64,000 nucleotides of DNA. Origin: Hirundichthys speculiger (Eukaryota; Chordata; Actinopteri; Beloniformes; Exocoetidae). The translations under genes were made by a program, and so were the position numbers. The stretch covers positions 4,791,001 through 4,855,000 of the forward strand of contig JAGFBZ010000289.1 in assembly GCA_018398805.1 (NCBI GenBank), read 5' to 3'. A model generated the notes under the pieces. That model had not been told where the DNA came from and did not search any database. It saw only the letters and a list, made by a program, of their open reading frames with translations. Shown here piece after piece: positions 22,130 to 32,864 of this stretch (its first letter is position 1; the number at the start of each line of letters is the position of its first letter).

Positions 22130-24395
22130 GTCAGATGTTGAGGAACCAGGTCACCCTGATGAGAAAATTGGCTACTGGAACAAGACACTCATGGAGCAGA
22201 GAAGAGAACATGGTATTACTGGAGTCCTATTACACCAGCAACCCTAGAGAGAGGGTACATGCAGAGATCGTGGGAGGAATGGATTCTTCAAAAACCCACA
22301 TCCACACTGACAAAGAAAAAAAACAACTTCTTCAGTGTTCTACTCCGTAAGAGAAAGCTGCTATCACAGCTAGAGATAGATAAGGTATGACAAGGGGGAG
22401 CTAGGATACCAGCCCAGCTCAGCCCAGCAAAACTGTCCACAGCAGAGGCACTGGAAACTGCCAAACAATGGTTTGCAGCTCTAGCCACCTACCTCAAGAG
22501 ATACACCAGAGAAGTAGAGAACAGGAGAACAAACAGGATGTTCTATAACAACCCGTTCCAAGGTCTACTCTCAATGGCAGGGTAGTAAGGTGGCATAAGA
22601 CTTACCCAAGGCTGAGATGGAGCAATACTGGAAGAACATCTGGGAGAAGGAGGCAACACATAATACCAATGCTCAGTGGCTGGTGGATCTGCAAGCAGAA
22701 CACAGCAACCTCCTAGAACAAGACCCACCAGTTGTCACCATGGCAGACATCCAGAAAAGAGTGTCAAAAATGAAGAGCTGAACAGCATCAGGGCCTAACA
22801 TGATTCATACCTACTGACTCAAGAAGCTAACTACACTCCAGGAACCCCTGGCAGTACAAATGAACCAGCTGCTACAGTCAGGGACCCACCCAGAATGGCT
22901 AACCTTGGGGGATGAATAAAATACATCTAATCCAAATCTTATCAAATCTAACCCAAGCCCAGACAGCGCTCATCATGAAGGACCTCCAAAAGGGAACTAT
23001 ACCATCCAGCTACCGGCCTATAACCTGCCTCAGCACTGCATGGACACTCCTATCAGGCATCATAGCGGCTAAGATGAGTACACATGGGTCTATACATAAG
23101 CGGGGCACAGAAGGGAATTGGCAGTAACACCAGAGGGGTCAAGCTTCAGCTCCTGGTCGACATGGCAGTCACCCAAGTCCAGAAGCACCAACCTGTGGAC
23201 TGCCTGGATTGATTAGAAGAAAACCGATGACTCAGTGCCACATACTGGGATAGTGTAGTAGTTGAAGATGTATAAAATCAACAGGACACTGACTGCCTTC
23301 ATCTAGAACTCAATGAGGCTGTGGAAGACAATTCTGGAGGTCAACTCAAAGCCAGTGGCACAGGTGAACATCAAATGTTCCATATACCCCTACTGTTCTG
23401 CATAGGCCTGAACCTCCTCAGTCAGATCATTAACAAGAGTGGCTGAGTACAAATTCCAAAATGGGGCAACCACCAACCACCTCCTCTGAATGGATGACAT
23501 GTAGAGGAGGTGGCTGTTTCTGAGAAATAGAGATTTGGGGTTCGCACCATAGACTGCATAAGGAGAACATGGATCAAGCTTGAATGCCAAGAACGAGCGT
23601 GACACAGACTCCCTGATTCTTTTTTTTTTTTTTTTTTTTTATAACTTTATTCGACTCCCTGATTCACCTCACCAGGATCTACAGCAGTGACATCAAGATG
23701 TCAATTCAGACTTGATAAGTGTGGATGGATTGTTCCTTGGAGAGGAAGGTTGATCAGTTCTGAAGACATCTAGTAGATGTTCAGGTCTAGTGAGCGCCAG
23801 AGCTACTGTTCAGTAGGACACAGCAGGTCTCCAGGTATACATCAAAAAAATGTTAACAGGGTTAACATGGATGTTAACCCTGTGGTACATGCCTGCATGG
23901 CATGTACCACTGCCAAACTGAAGAAGAGGCTGAAATTGGAAAAACAATAAAGTGGCTGGAAAAAGCTGGACTGAAAGAAAGCACTGAGGCACTGATCAGG
24001 GCTGCACAAGAACAGGCCTGAAACACAAGACTGATAGAGGCCGGGATCTACCACACCAGACAAGACACCAGATGTAGGCTGTGCAAAAACATCCCCTGAA
24101 ACAGTGCAGCACATCACAGGAGGGTGTAAGATGCTGGCAGGTAAAGCATACATGGAGCGTTACATCCAGGTAGCAGGCATAACACACAGGAACGTCCGTG
24201 ATGAATATGGACGGGAGGTCCCAGGGTCAAGATGGGAGGCACCTCCAAAGGTGATCGAGAGCGAGCGGGTCAAGATCCAGTGGGATTTCCAGACCCAGAC
24301 TGACAAACTGGTGATCGCTTATCAGCCTAACATAGTGCTGGTGGATAAACATCAGAGGGCAGCAGCGGTGATGGTAGATGTGGCCATCCCAAGAG
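22130..24395 (+). mobile_element. R2/R4-type (Rex6/Dong-like) LINE relic with endonuclease-like C-terminus
   Basis: Plus-strand, heavily frameshifted retrotransposon. In order: a Myb-like motif at 22170-22270 (HSWSREENMVLLESYYTSNP, then in the next frame YMQRSWEEWIL); a linker (AKQWFAALATYLKRYTREVE near 22460); RT at 22620-23760 (EMEQYWKNIWEKEA, then SGPNMIHTYWLKKL read across in-frame stops, then GTIPSSYRPITCLS); and the catalytic YxDD box at about 23480-23500, where the Tyr codon is now TGA (LL-stop-MDDM). The end at 24100-24395 contains CRLCKN, ETVQHITGGCKML and QPNIVLVDKHQRAAAVMVDVA, which matches the PD..D..K pattern of restriction-like endonucleases with Asn replacing Asp. These features place it in the RLE-bearing LINE clades. 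It is truncated just after VDVAIPRD, where L1 sequence resumes. Confidence 0.7.
23607..23665 (-). mobile_element. 33-bp retro-insertion with 13-bp target duplication
   Basis: GACTCCCTGATTC occurs at 23607-23619 and again at 23653-23665. Between the copies lie 21 T and ATAACTTTATTC (23620-23652). Read on the minus strand the insert is GAATAAAGTTAT plus A21, i.e. only the last 12 transcribed bases including an AATAAA signal and a poly-A tail. The perfect target duplication and poly-A mark LINE-type target-primed reverse transcription with extreme 5' truncation. It inserted into the R2/R4-type LINE relic, so it is younger than that element. Confidence 0.88.
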
Positions 24396-24790
24396 ATGGG
24401 ACTTAAACAGCATCCTTGCTGAGTCCCCCTTTCTAGTATGAATTTTTTTGAGAGAGCCATTGATTTTTGTTCTTGTTGTGGGTTGATTGTAAATAGATTT
24501 AATACATTGTATTGCTGTCTTTTGAAAATGAAATTTTCCCAGAGTCTGTAGAGATAGTCCCAGTTGACCATATGAATTGCTTTTTTGGCAGGCATATTAA
24601 TCAGTGCTGTTGGCGAGTTCTTTTTTTTTATTCTGTTAATACTAAGTAAAATTCTTCTAATACTGTCTTGTGTTTCATGTCCTCTAACAAAGCCTATTTG
24701 GTCCTCCTCTATAAGATCAGGTAATATTGTTCCGTAATCATTTGGCTGAGATAGCAGGTCATGCTCATCAATCATGTTCACACAATTATT

Positions 24791-26660
24791 AAATCCACAT
24801 CCTCTCCGGCCAACCTTTGAACAAACATTAAAAAAGCAGAAACATTATATATGAAACAAAGTATAGCTGACTTCCATAAAATGCTAACATCCCTTTTGTT
24901 TTGGGGGAAAATACCTTTTGCAAAAAAAAATTGCCTCCACCTCCACATCCTTCAATTTGTTGAATGTATTGCCCCTCACACCAACAAACCAAAAAAAGCA
25001 CAGTTAACTGATGAAATTCCTGCAGCCTTTGCTTTGCCTGTCTGCTCGTCTGTGACCCTGCCTCCTCTAACATGGTGCCAGGCTGCAGCTTCAGTAGACT
25101 GTAGTCTTGCAAGTGGAGAATCACCAGCGTGTTGACCCGTTGGGTTTTCAACCTCCATTCCTCTGCTATGTAGCTCTGCTGCCTCATCCTGAGTATTGTT
25201 GTAGGTTTTTCCATTGGACCAGTGTAGTGGACCAGTTCTGCAAATGACAGAATCTGACCTTTCTCTGATAACTCCTAAATGTCCACTGTGAAGTCCTTTG
25301 TTAGAATTGATTAACAAATAGCATAATTAATCACCAGCTATCCAGTCATTCCTGACTACTTACTTGTTCCTGTTTGAAGAATCAACCATTAACTAACTGT
25401 TATTTTTCTTAAAATGCACTTTACAAATTAATGATTATATAATAGTAATGTAATGGTTAGTTTCTCACTTGTTTCTAATTAATGAAGCCATATTTTATGT
25501 ACTTTATAATGCTAGTAATGCAGCAGACATCTTATTACAGTAATGATACCTTGAATAAGCCGCTCTACAGTGTATTTCAGTTATTGTATTTGTGATTATG
25601 GGCCATCATTCTTTGCTCTCTAATTAAGCACTCGGACTCTTGGGTGTATGAGCAGAGTTTGGCATGATGCCCATAGAAATACAGATGCTGATTCTTAACA
25701 ATTTACTTCAAATGTTTAAATAAGTGATGATGGGATCAGACATATTCACTTCCTGTATCAGTTTTTTGTTTTGTTTTTATTTTTAATCATCAAAAGCAAA
25801 CATAATTTCCATTTTCCATTCCATTTTCCTTTTGTGTGACTTTAAATTTAGACGTGACGATGTCACAAATGCTTATTCTGTAGTTGAATTTTGCATCTTC
25901 AGAGCAGACCAGGGACATAAATGTCTAAAGTCTTTTCTTATTATTGCTGTTATTTCTTTTTAGCAATTTAATGAAGAGACAATGTATAGGTAGGTTGTGC
26001 TGTGCTTTTATTTAGATGAAGAATATTGTATCTTGTATCTGAAAACTGGATCCTGCAAGACCCAAGTTGAAAAGACTATGGAGCCAGGAGTAATGAAAAG
26101 TCTTTTAATAATAACCAAACATGCTGCTAGTGTAGAATAATTAAAAGTGAGAGGCAGTCCAATTAACAACTCAAAGGAAGCTACACAGGGAGCAGGACAG
26201 CTAGACAACAACACACCAGCCATGCAACAACACGTAGAAACGGTTTTAACAGAAGAACAGAGGAAACCACACACCAGGGAGAGTGCTTTCAGAATAAAGC
26301 AGGGGTCCAAAGAGCATTTGTAAACCAAGGCTAAAACTTAAACAAGATACTGATAAACCCATAATCTATACCAAGACTTTGACAGGAGGTTCTAGGATGT
26401 TCTAGGTTCTAGCATATACTAGAGTCTAGCATGCTGCTGCACATTTACAGCAGAATGACACAATCTATGGCATTATTTGCCTATGACATCATTCCAGAAT
26501 GACCTTCTGGAATGATGTCCTGTCAACATGGGCCATATCAAAATGCTCTGATATTAGAATGTTCTCATAGAAGAAAGACGAGATTTAAGTTTGTAGTCAA
26601 GGACCAAAGACAAGTTTTTAGATTGTGTTCATAGATCAATTATGGTTATCACTGTTTGTT
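24791..26660. other. Intergenic DNA without recognised genes
   Basis: The stretch upstream of the L1 relic (24791-25320) may hold further L1 5' sequence, but I cannot recognise an endonuclease domain on the minus strand. The rest is A/T-rich. A 14-bp perfect inverted repeat at 26485-26498 / 26506-26519 (GACATCATTCCAGA) is the only structured site seen. CTAGAGTCTAG-like words cluster at 26395-26440. Confidence 0.45.
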
Positions 26661-26694
26661 TTTTTTTTTTTCTTTTTCACTTGACCGCTCCGTT

Positions 26695-26826
26695 AAGACA
26701 AAAACATCTTTATCTTATAGCGTGTCTCCTCCTTTCCTGCGTGGAGACGGGCCACAGGCCTGGATTCTAACCTGGCAGGTACCAGGACTGTAGCCTCCAT
26801 ACAGGTGAGCCAACTAGTGCCCCTCA
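26695..26826 (-). mobile_element. Possible tRNA-derived SINE fragment
   Basis: On the minus strand TAGTTGGCTCACCTGTATGG resembles an A box and GGTTAGAATCC, about 40 bp on, is one base from the B-box consensus. The sequence GTCTCCACGCAGG follows. The tail is not clear. The call rests mainly on the two promoter boxes and their spacing. Confidence 0.4.
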
Positions 26827-27234
26827 TGCAGAAATCCTAATTTAAAAAACAGCAGAGTTTGCATAGCCAGCAGAGATGCGTATCCTTGATTTTCTCTCAG
26901 GAAGTTCATGCCATAGTCACTGTGCAATGACCATACAATAATCAGAAACTCTTGCACACAACCCAAGAGCCAAATTTCAGAATTTACAAGCCTCACTTGG
27001 CCTGTTGAAATTTAAGACAATACAATTAATAATGTTAATAATAACAATGGATCAAATTTCTATAGTGCTTTTCAGGACACGCAAAGACACTTAGTTTGCA
27101 GCAATTAGAAAAAGTCTGTGTGGAAGGCCTGCTGGGAGAAAAACATGGCAGCAAATCTTGGATTTTAAAAGTTTCATTTGAACAAGAACAAGAACATTTC
27201 CACAAGATTTCCTGAACAATGTTCTTTGAACAGA

Positions 27235-27398
27235 CAAAACAGTCATGTGAAAAAGAAAGTAAACCCTCTTTTATTTAATTTTGAATTTTTTTTTACTTAT
27301 CAGGGCATAATGAAGAAAAAAATCATCTGGATCTTTAAAGTAATTAAACCTTCTCAGAATGATATAAAATACTATATACTACGACGACGACGACTACG

Positions 27399-27489
<91 letters not shown>

Positions 27490-28180
27490 ATAATAATAAT
27501 AATAATAACTTTCAACCAGACTTGGACTTTGACTAGATCATTGTAACTTTTTGATTCTTTTCTTTTTCAGGCATGCCGTTGTCAGTTTGCTTGTGTGTTT
27601 GGGGTCAGTCCTTTTGTAAGATCCAGTTATGGCAAAGTATAATCTGTTAATAATGACTCACCCTTGACTCTGCACTCGACTTGACACTTTTGATTCTAGA
27701 ATATTTTAGTGAATGCTAGTCCCAGACTTCACTGGGTGAGTGGTGTGCTACAATCAGGGCCAGTGTCCAGGTCCTGTTGCTGCAAAACAAGCCCTCATCA
27801 TCACCCTTCCAACACCATGCTTGACAATTGCTATGAGGGCTTTCTGTTGATATGTTGTGTTGGATTTTTGATTATGTTGCTGTGCATTATGTCCACTTTC
27901 AGGGCATTGTTGGAGAAGTCTTTTGGTTTGTTAAGATGAAACTTTACAACCTTAAACCCATGCTGTCATGTTTCTGTAGAGGAGGCCTTCTCCTGGTAAC
28001 TCTTTCCAAACAAACTGTACTTGTTTAGTCTTTGTTTGCTTGTTCTGTCAAGTTCTCATAGATCAAAGACAAGATTCAAGAGGGATGTCCTTGTCAGTAA
28101 ATGAGATTCTGGGATGTTTTCTTAGATCAAAAGTGTCAAAAGTGTCCTGAGCATTGCTTTTGATCCACTCTCACTAGACA
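27235..28180 (-). mobile_element. Old Tc1-type element relic (minus strand)
   Basis: The left edge (GAAAAAGAAAGTAAACCCTC, then CTTATCAGGGCATAATGAAG) resembles a Tc1 inverted repeat. The segment 27700-28030 is a decayed Tc1 transposase on the minus strand: the + strand order CAAAACAAGCCCTCATCATC, ACACCATGCTTGACAATTGC, GTCCACTTTCAGGGCATTGT, TGGAGAAGTCTTTTGGTTTG and AGGCCTTCTCCTGGTAACTC corresponds to the GGG(S)IM...WS-DE and upstream parts of that protein. It carries many stops and a trinucleotide microsatellite in the left part. The apparent 122-codon poly-Leu frame at 27178-27546 is a by-product of that microsatellite. Confidence 0.7.
27379..27510. repeat. Compound (ACG)n(ACT)n(AAT)n microsatellite
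   Basis: About 130 bp of trinucleotide repeats. A short ACG run is followed by about 30 nearly perfect ACT/CTA units and then seven AAT units. It lies inside the Tc1 relic. In one frame it reads as a run of about 40 Leu followed by Ile, which is not a real protein. Confidence 0.95.
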
Positions 28181-28854
28181 CGTGAATTGATAAATATATC
28201 ATATGTCATGAAAAAAAAAAAGAAAAACCAGAAATTATGTGCGTTTCTTCTTGACATTGATACATTTTAGTTTCTATTTCAGCTCTACGTACAACAAACA
28301 TGAAGCATTGGATTCACAGGAGAGCTAGTCGAAATTTTTAAGCAGTCAGAGCTCCAAATGCTTTCATAAAACACCCCACAGGGGCATATCTACCAAGATG
28401 AGATAAGATCAACAGATTTGCAGGAATGAACTCCTTAACATTGTTATGACATTACTAACAGCTTTAACTGTGAGTAAAATTAACAATCCTGCAAACACAG
28501 AAGCACTTAAGTTTTTTTTCTTTGCACATGTGAGATCAGTTCCAACAAGTCCCATTCGTGGACAATATGACTTGATCAAAATGGAAAGTAATTTGCCTTC
28601 TTGACAAAAAAAAAAAAAAAAAAAAAACCTTCAGAGGGAAAAATGCTCGCCTTTTACAACCCTCAGTGCAACCCAAACACAGCAGCAGCTCCAGGAGACA
28701 GAAATAAATAAAGCCAGCAAACTGTCAAACTATTTTTTCTTTCGTCATTTTCTACATCAGCCAACTGCCGTGCACAGTCATTTGTTGTCATGCAAAATTG
28801 GTATCACTGCCTTCCTTTTCACTTTTCCATTTCATTTCATACAAAAACTAGAAA
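28181..28854. other. Intergenic DNA, A-rich runs only
   Basis: No gene or repeat family is recognised. An A22 run occurs at about 28605-28626 and an A-rich run at 28210-28226. Base composition is A/T-rich throughout. Confidence 0.5.
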
Positions 28855-29262
28855 AGCACTCTGAGAGCAAAGACCTCCGCCAAGCACAACAGTTCTCCCA
28901 TATAGCGATTTACAGATTGCGATAAAATCTGCATTCTGGATCAGATCTGGATCAGCCTTTGAAATTTGATAGTTTCCTATTGTCAATCCCTGAGTCACAT
29001 TTCATGAGTTTTGGGCAACAATTAACAGAGATATTGAGTAACAAAATTTTCAGGCCCCATTGACCGCAATGTTATCGAAAATCTGAAATTGATCCAGCAT
29101 CCAGGATTTCTTCCGAATCACACCCAAAATGAAACCAGTTCTTCCTTTTCACATTTCTGACATCTCCTGAAGATTTCATTAAAATCCCATCCATAACTTT
29201 TTGAGTTATCTTGTACACAGACAAACAGACAGACAGATAAAACGCTGGCAAAAACAATAATT
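28855..29262. repeat. Dispersed repeat with CCTCCGCCAAG and CAGACAGACAGA landmarks
   Basis: Landmarks in order are AAGCACTCTGAGAGCAAAGA, CCTCCGCCAAGCACAACAGT, CATATAGCGATTTACAG, GATCAGATCTGGATCAG, TTTTTGAGTTATCTTGTACA and ACAAACAGACAGACAGATAA. The same pattern is widespread in fish and other animal genomes as a non-coding interspersed repeat. Its transposon class is not clear from this copy and its usual right end (a GGCGGAGG motif) is missing. Confidence 0.65.
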
Positions 29263-29309
29263 TGTTGGTTCAGAGCTGTTGGACGTGTGTTTAAAATTTC
29301 ACACCCCGT

Positions 29310-29440
29310 TCTCATTCAGCCATGGATCAGCTGACAGCCTGGTCGTCTCCCAGTCGTAGGATTGTTGGTTTGATCTCCAGCCCCTCAAGGGGAGGAAGCT
29401 TCCTCGATCAAGACACTTCAACCCCACAATGCACCCCATA
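29310..29440 (+). repeat. Possible tRNA-related SINE head
   Basis: CCTGGTCGTCTCCCAGTCGT is followed by GGATTGTTGGTTTGATCTCC, which resembles an internal pol III promoter B box, and CAGCCCCTCAAGGGGAGGAA. The arrangement resembles SINE heads common in fish. There is no defined tail; the right limit is a guess. Confidence 0.35.
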
Positions 29441-30619
29441 TTCATGTTGTTTGTGTAATGGTAGAGACAAAAAACATTAAATACTATATAAGAAGGCTAA
29501 CATGAATGTTTGTATGAATTTATGAATGAGAAACACATAGTACACGTCTTTGCAGAACACAGATAATGTTAAAAGATATCGTATAACAATGGACTGTTCT
29601 TACTATGTCGACCTGTGGTGCTTCTCATTACAACTTCGAGTGCCCATAAGCATCACTGTCAGACCTACAAAATGTGACGGATTATGGATTATGAATTCAT
29701 CAAAGTGACATGATATTTTTTACAGTGGTGCCATTCATTTCACTCACATGAAACCACTGTGGATCAGTCAGGTCTGCTGTTAAATATGATATGGTATTCA
29801 TGTGCAACTTTCACAATAAAAGCCCAGATACATCCAGAAGAGCTTTTAATTTGATATCCTCCAATCCTATACTACTTGACCAAGTAGCCTATTTTAAATT
29901 TTAAACATAAACCAAATGCTTTTCTTGTGTCATCATAACCAACTACTATTTTAAGCCAAAAATATAAGTATAGCTGTAGACAGACTTTGATATTGGTCAT
30001 AGTGTTAAGCACCCAGATTGCTTTAGTTGAGTCTTGGGTGTATGCTGAGAGTGTTTAATATTTGGTCCACCCAGCAGGTCAGTTACTGCCACAAAAGGAT
30101 AACAGGGAATCTGCAGCAGTTGCCTGTGCATCAAGAAATGAGAGGTGCATTAGGAAGTGAAGTGAAGCGATCTTGACCAAGCCTCAGTATGTGACGACTT
30201 TGAAATGAGAATGTGTTGGAGTTTACAGTATAAGAATAGAGAAAGTAAGTGATGGTATCCTAAGTGTACAAGTCTGTGTGTGTGTAGATGTGTCTGTGTG
30301 TGTGTGTGTGTGTGTGTGCGTGTGTCACACAGAGCAGAAATTTTTGTCCTTGGTTTGATACTGCTGTCACCTCTGTCATAATGCAGTCCCACAAGCACCT
30401 GTCAACACGATATGAAAACAGAAATTTATTCATAGAGCTGACTGTGATGTAAGCCACATGAAACCCAGAATATCAGCAGCTTGTGGGACTTCGTTGACAT
30501 GATGGTTATACAGTATTTTGCATTCAGTTTAAATGCAAAACCTCTTCCACATATTGTGCCTGTTCAGTGACAGGGGTGCAACTACCTACTGTCTGAGGGG
30601 TTGCACAAACATGGCTGTG
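29441..30619. other. Intergenic DNA with a (GT)n run
   Basis: No gene is recognised. A (TG)n-type microsatellite lies at about 30273-30322 (GTGTGTGTGTAGATGTGTCT then GT repeats). It makes a His/Thr-rich minus-strand frame that is not a protein. Confidence 0.5.
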
Positions 30620-30630
30620 CCCCCCCCCCC

Positions 30631-30667
<37 letters not shown>
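30620..30667. repeat. C12-A36 homopolymer junction
   Basis: Twelve C are followed directly by 36 A. This is the second poly-C/poly-A junction in the window (the first at 11302-11353). It could be a retroposon tail preceded by a C-rich end, but no retroposon body was recognised immediately to its left. Confidence 0.85.
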
Positions 30668-30668
<1 letters not shown>

Positions 30669-30837
30669 ACACAAATTACTACAATTAAAAAAATGTTCAC
30701 AAATTCTGAAACAAAATCTCCACCTCTCTGCTCCAGCTCCTCATCGCCACCTCTCTGTTTCTCTCCCTCATCTTTTACCTCTCTGTTCCAGCTTCATCCT
30801 CTCTCTCATCTAGGACTCGGGGGTCGGGAGAGTGGAC

Positions 30838-31000
30838 AAAAATTGTACTCAAGTAAGAGTATTGATACTTTAAAACAATATTGCTCAAGTAAAGGTTAAA
30901 AGTATTTTACCTGAAAATACTTCTTAAAGGTACAATTTATCTAAAAAGCAATTAGAGTAAATAAAATGGAGTAAATATAACTAGTTACTACCAACCTCTC
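30838..31000. repeat. Short MITE-like repeat (ACTCAAGTAAGAGTA type)
   Basis: ATTGTACTCAAGTAAGAGTA, TTGCTCAAGTAAAGGTTAAA and GTAAATATAACTAGTTACTA form a short A/T-rich module known as a common teleost dispersed repeat, recognised by the pattern of ACTCAAGTA words ending in ACTAGTTAC. It is non-coding, and superfamily and target duplications are not resolved. Confidence 0.45.
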
Positions 31001-32864
31001 TCTGTTCCACATTCTCCTTCACTTCATCCTCTGTGGTGACTGACTTGCCATGTCTGCCTGAACTACTTTTCCCAAAAGGACACAATGAACAGGTTCACAT
31101 CTTCACATCATCTTCGTCATTTCAAGTAGCTGTTCCTACACTTCCTCCTAATACTAGACCAACCTGGTGCCTTCCCCTGCCTCTTCATCTTTCTTCTTGC
31201 CTTGTTTCTCTCCTCTTCCATCCTCACCCCTGAATGACATGAACTTTGTTAAATAAAGCAGTCTTAATTCATTCTGGTCCATATTAGATTGATGACAACC
31301 ATCAGCCTAAGATGACTTGAGGAGGAAACATCACATAATGCAGTATGGTTCCACATGGAAATAATTTACGCATTTCATATATGTTTCTGTCTTCCAACAT
31401 GTTTTAAGTTACATATATGACAGGCAGCCAGACTAAATACAAAAACCAATGGAATGTGTAAAATAAATTATATGGTTTCAAAACTATAGTAGCTATTTCA
31501 CATATGAAAACATATGAAATTTTAATTTCAAATTATTATTTTAATGGATATCAGTTATTGATTGGACGCTGCATCTAATGAGACTTATCTGATACATCAC
31601 ATCACTGTAGTGTTGTATCTGAATTAGGGTGACCATATTTTGATTTCTAAAAAAGAGGACACTTGGCTCTGCCTCAAGATGCGTTAATGATACTTAAAGT
31701 TTACTTCTACCTTTAATAAATTTAAAGCCTTCTCTGTATTATTAGAAAATTCAGTTACAGAACAAAATAATAAGACATCTATAGACATCTCTGTATATCC
31801 AATTATTGTGTCTAAAATAATCTCTTTAAGTGTCAATGGTACAAAACTAAAAATGGAAAAAAAATGGTATTTATGTATAAGAAAATCAATCTACAGCAGG
31901 GTTTTTCCCTGTATTAAATTTAATCTGTTTTATGATTCATCATCTATGATGATTGTCTGAACAATAAAATAATCACTAACAACTTTCTTTACATTTTCTT
32001 CATGATGTTATATTGTAAATATTGATCAGCACAACCTGCAAGAAAACAACAGGCTAACCCATGCTATGCTAGTACTAGCCAACTTTGTTTACATGCCTCC
32101 CCACAAAGAAGCTCAAGCTACACTTGACATAATTCACCTGCTGTCCTTTAACCACTTGGAGAAGTTGTCCTTCATCCCAACAAACTTTCTCTTTCTCCCT
32201 CTTCCGTTTTCAAATTTGAGCACCTGAGAGCTTCCTTCTCTGCTTCTCCATCAGAAACCTGCAGCTTCTCTTTCACCCACACACTGACTCTACAGCGCAG
32301 CTCTGTAGTACCTGAGTATGGGGAAGGGGGGGGGGGGGGCACAAATCAGTAACTTACTCCGTTTTGGACAATCATGATCATATCATTTACACACACGTAC
32401 AAAAGCTGTTATATAGATATAGAAAATGCATACTTTTCATAATATTTTCCCCCATCGCCTTGGCACCCCCCCCCCAGGTACAGCGCATCTTGCATACCAA
32501 CTTTTTGCGCCACTTGTTCAGTGACATACTATACTATTTCATAAGCAATAATTAGGGAGAAGAAATGGAAGCAGTTTTCAAAACCGCATACTAGACGACG
32601 AGTGCATTCTGATTTTGCCATAGTATAGCACAAGCAATTGCATAATCTGCTGTATGTGAGAAATATCCCGATCGTGTGCTGTTTTTCGTGAAACTTTCTG
32701 GCATGCAACTGACAAGTTAAGCTTGCATAGTTATAATGCAACTCACTACTACAGTGGAAGCCAGTCACAGAGGTCCATCTTAGTTACTCTTACAGTCGCT
32801 TATTACGCATTAATGACAGCTGAGGGACCAGTATGCAGTACACACCATATACTACAACGTACAG
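31001..32864. other. Intergenic DNA with a hAT-like end and opposed G and C runs
   Basis: At 31626-31670 TTAGGGTGACCATATTTTG plus AAAAAGAGGACA resembles the terminus of a hAT-type non-autonomous element; its other end was not found. G14 at 32326-32339 and C10 at 32466-32475 face each other 126 bp apart. The segment 32525-32860 contains ATACTATACTATTTCATAAG and GTACACACCATATACTAC words typical of another fish repeat. No gene is recognised. Confidence 0.4.

Larger units (their letters stand above)
20986..24790 (-). mobile_element. L1-clade LINE relic (minus), split by later insertions
   Basis: Three separated pieces of one L1-type ORF2 are visible on the minus strand. Piece 1 (24781 down to about 24395) is reverse transcriptase: EEDQIGFVRGHETQDSIRR, ALINMPAKKAIHMVNWDYL, LSKKFILERGTQQGCCLSP. 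The catalytic Asp-containing LDAEKAFD motif has decayed to MPAKKAIH. Piece 2 (about 21950-21660) is the poorly conserved region after the RT (DALSFLKWIAFDNESIPGS). Piece 3 (about 21290-21000) is C-terminal (VKTKWEKELGDKIP, GEFAWKNQISLLY). A SINE separates pieces 2 and 3 and an R2/R4-type LINE separates 1 and 2; part of the RT palm is missing. The element is dead. Confidence 0.8.

Noticed and set aside
24828..25214. 128-codon minus-strand frame
   Set aside because: Adjacent to the L1 relic but with no recognisable endonuclease or RT motif; treated as non-coding.
27178..27546. 122-codon frame with a long poly-Leu run
   Set aside because: The Leu run is the (CTA)n/(ACT)n microsatellite; flanks are a Tc1 relic read in the wrong sense.
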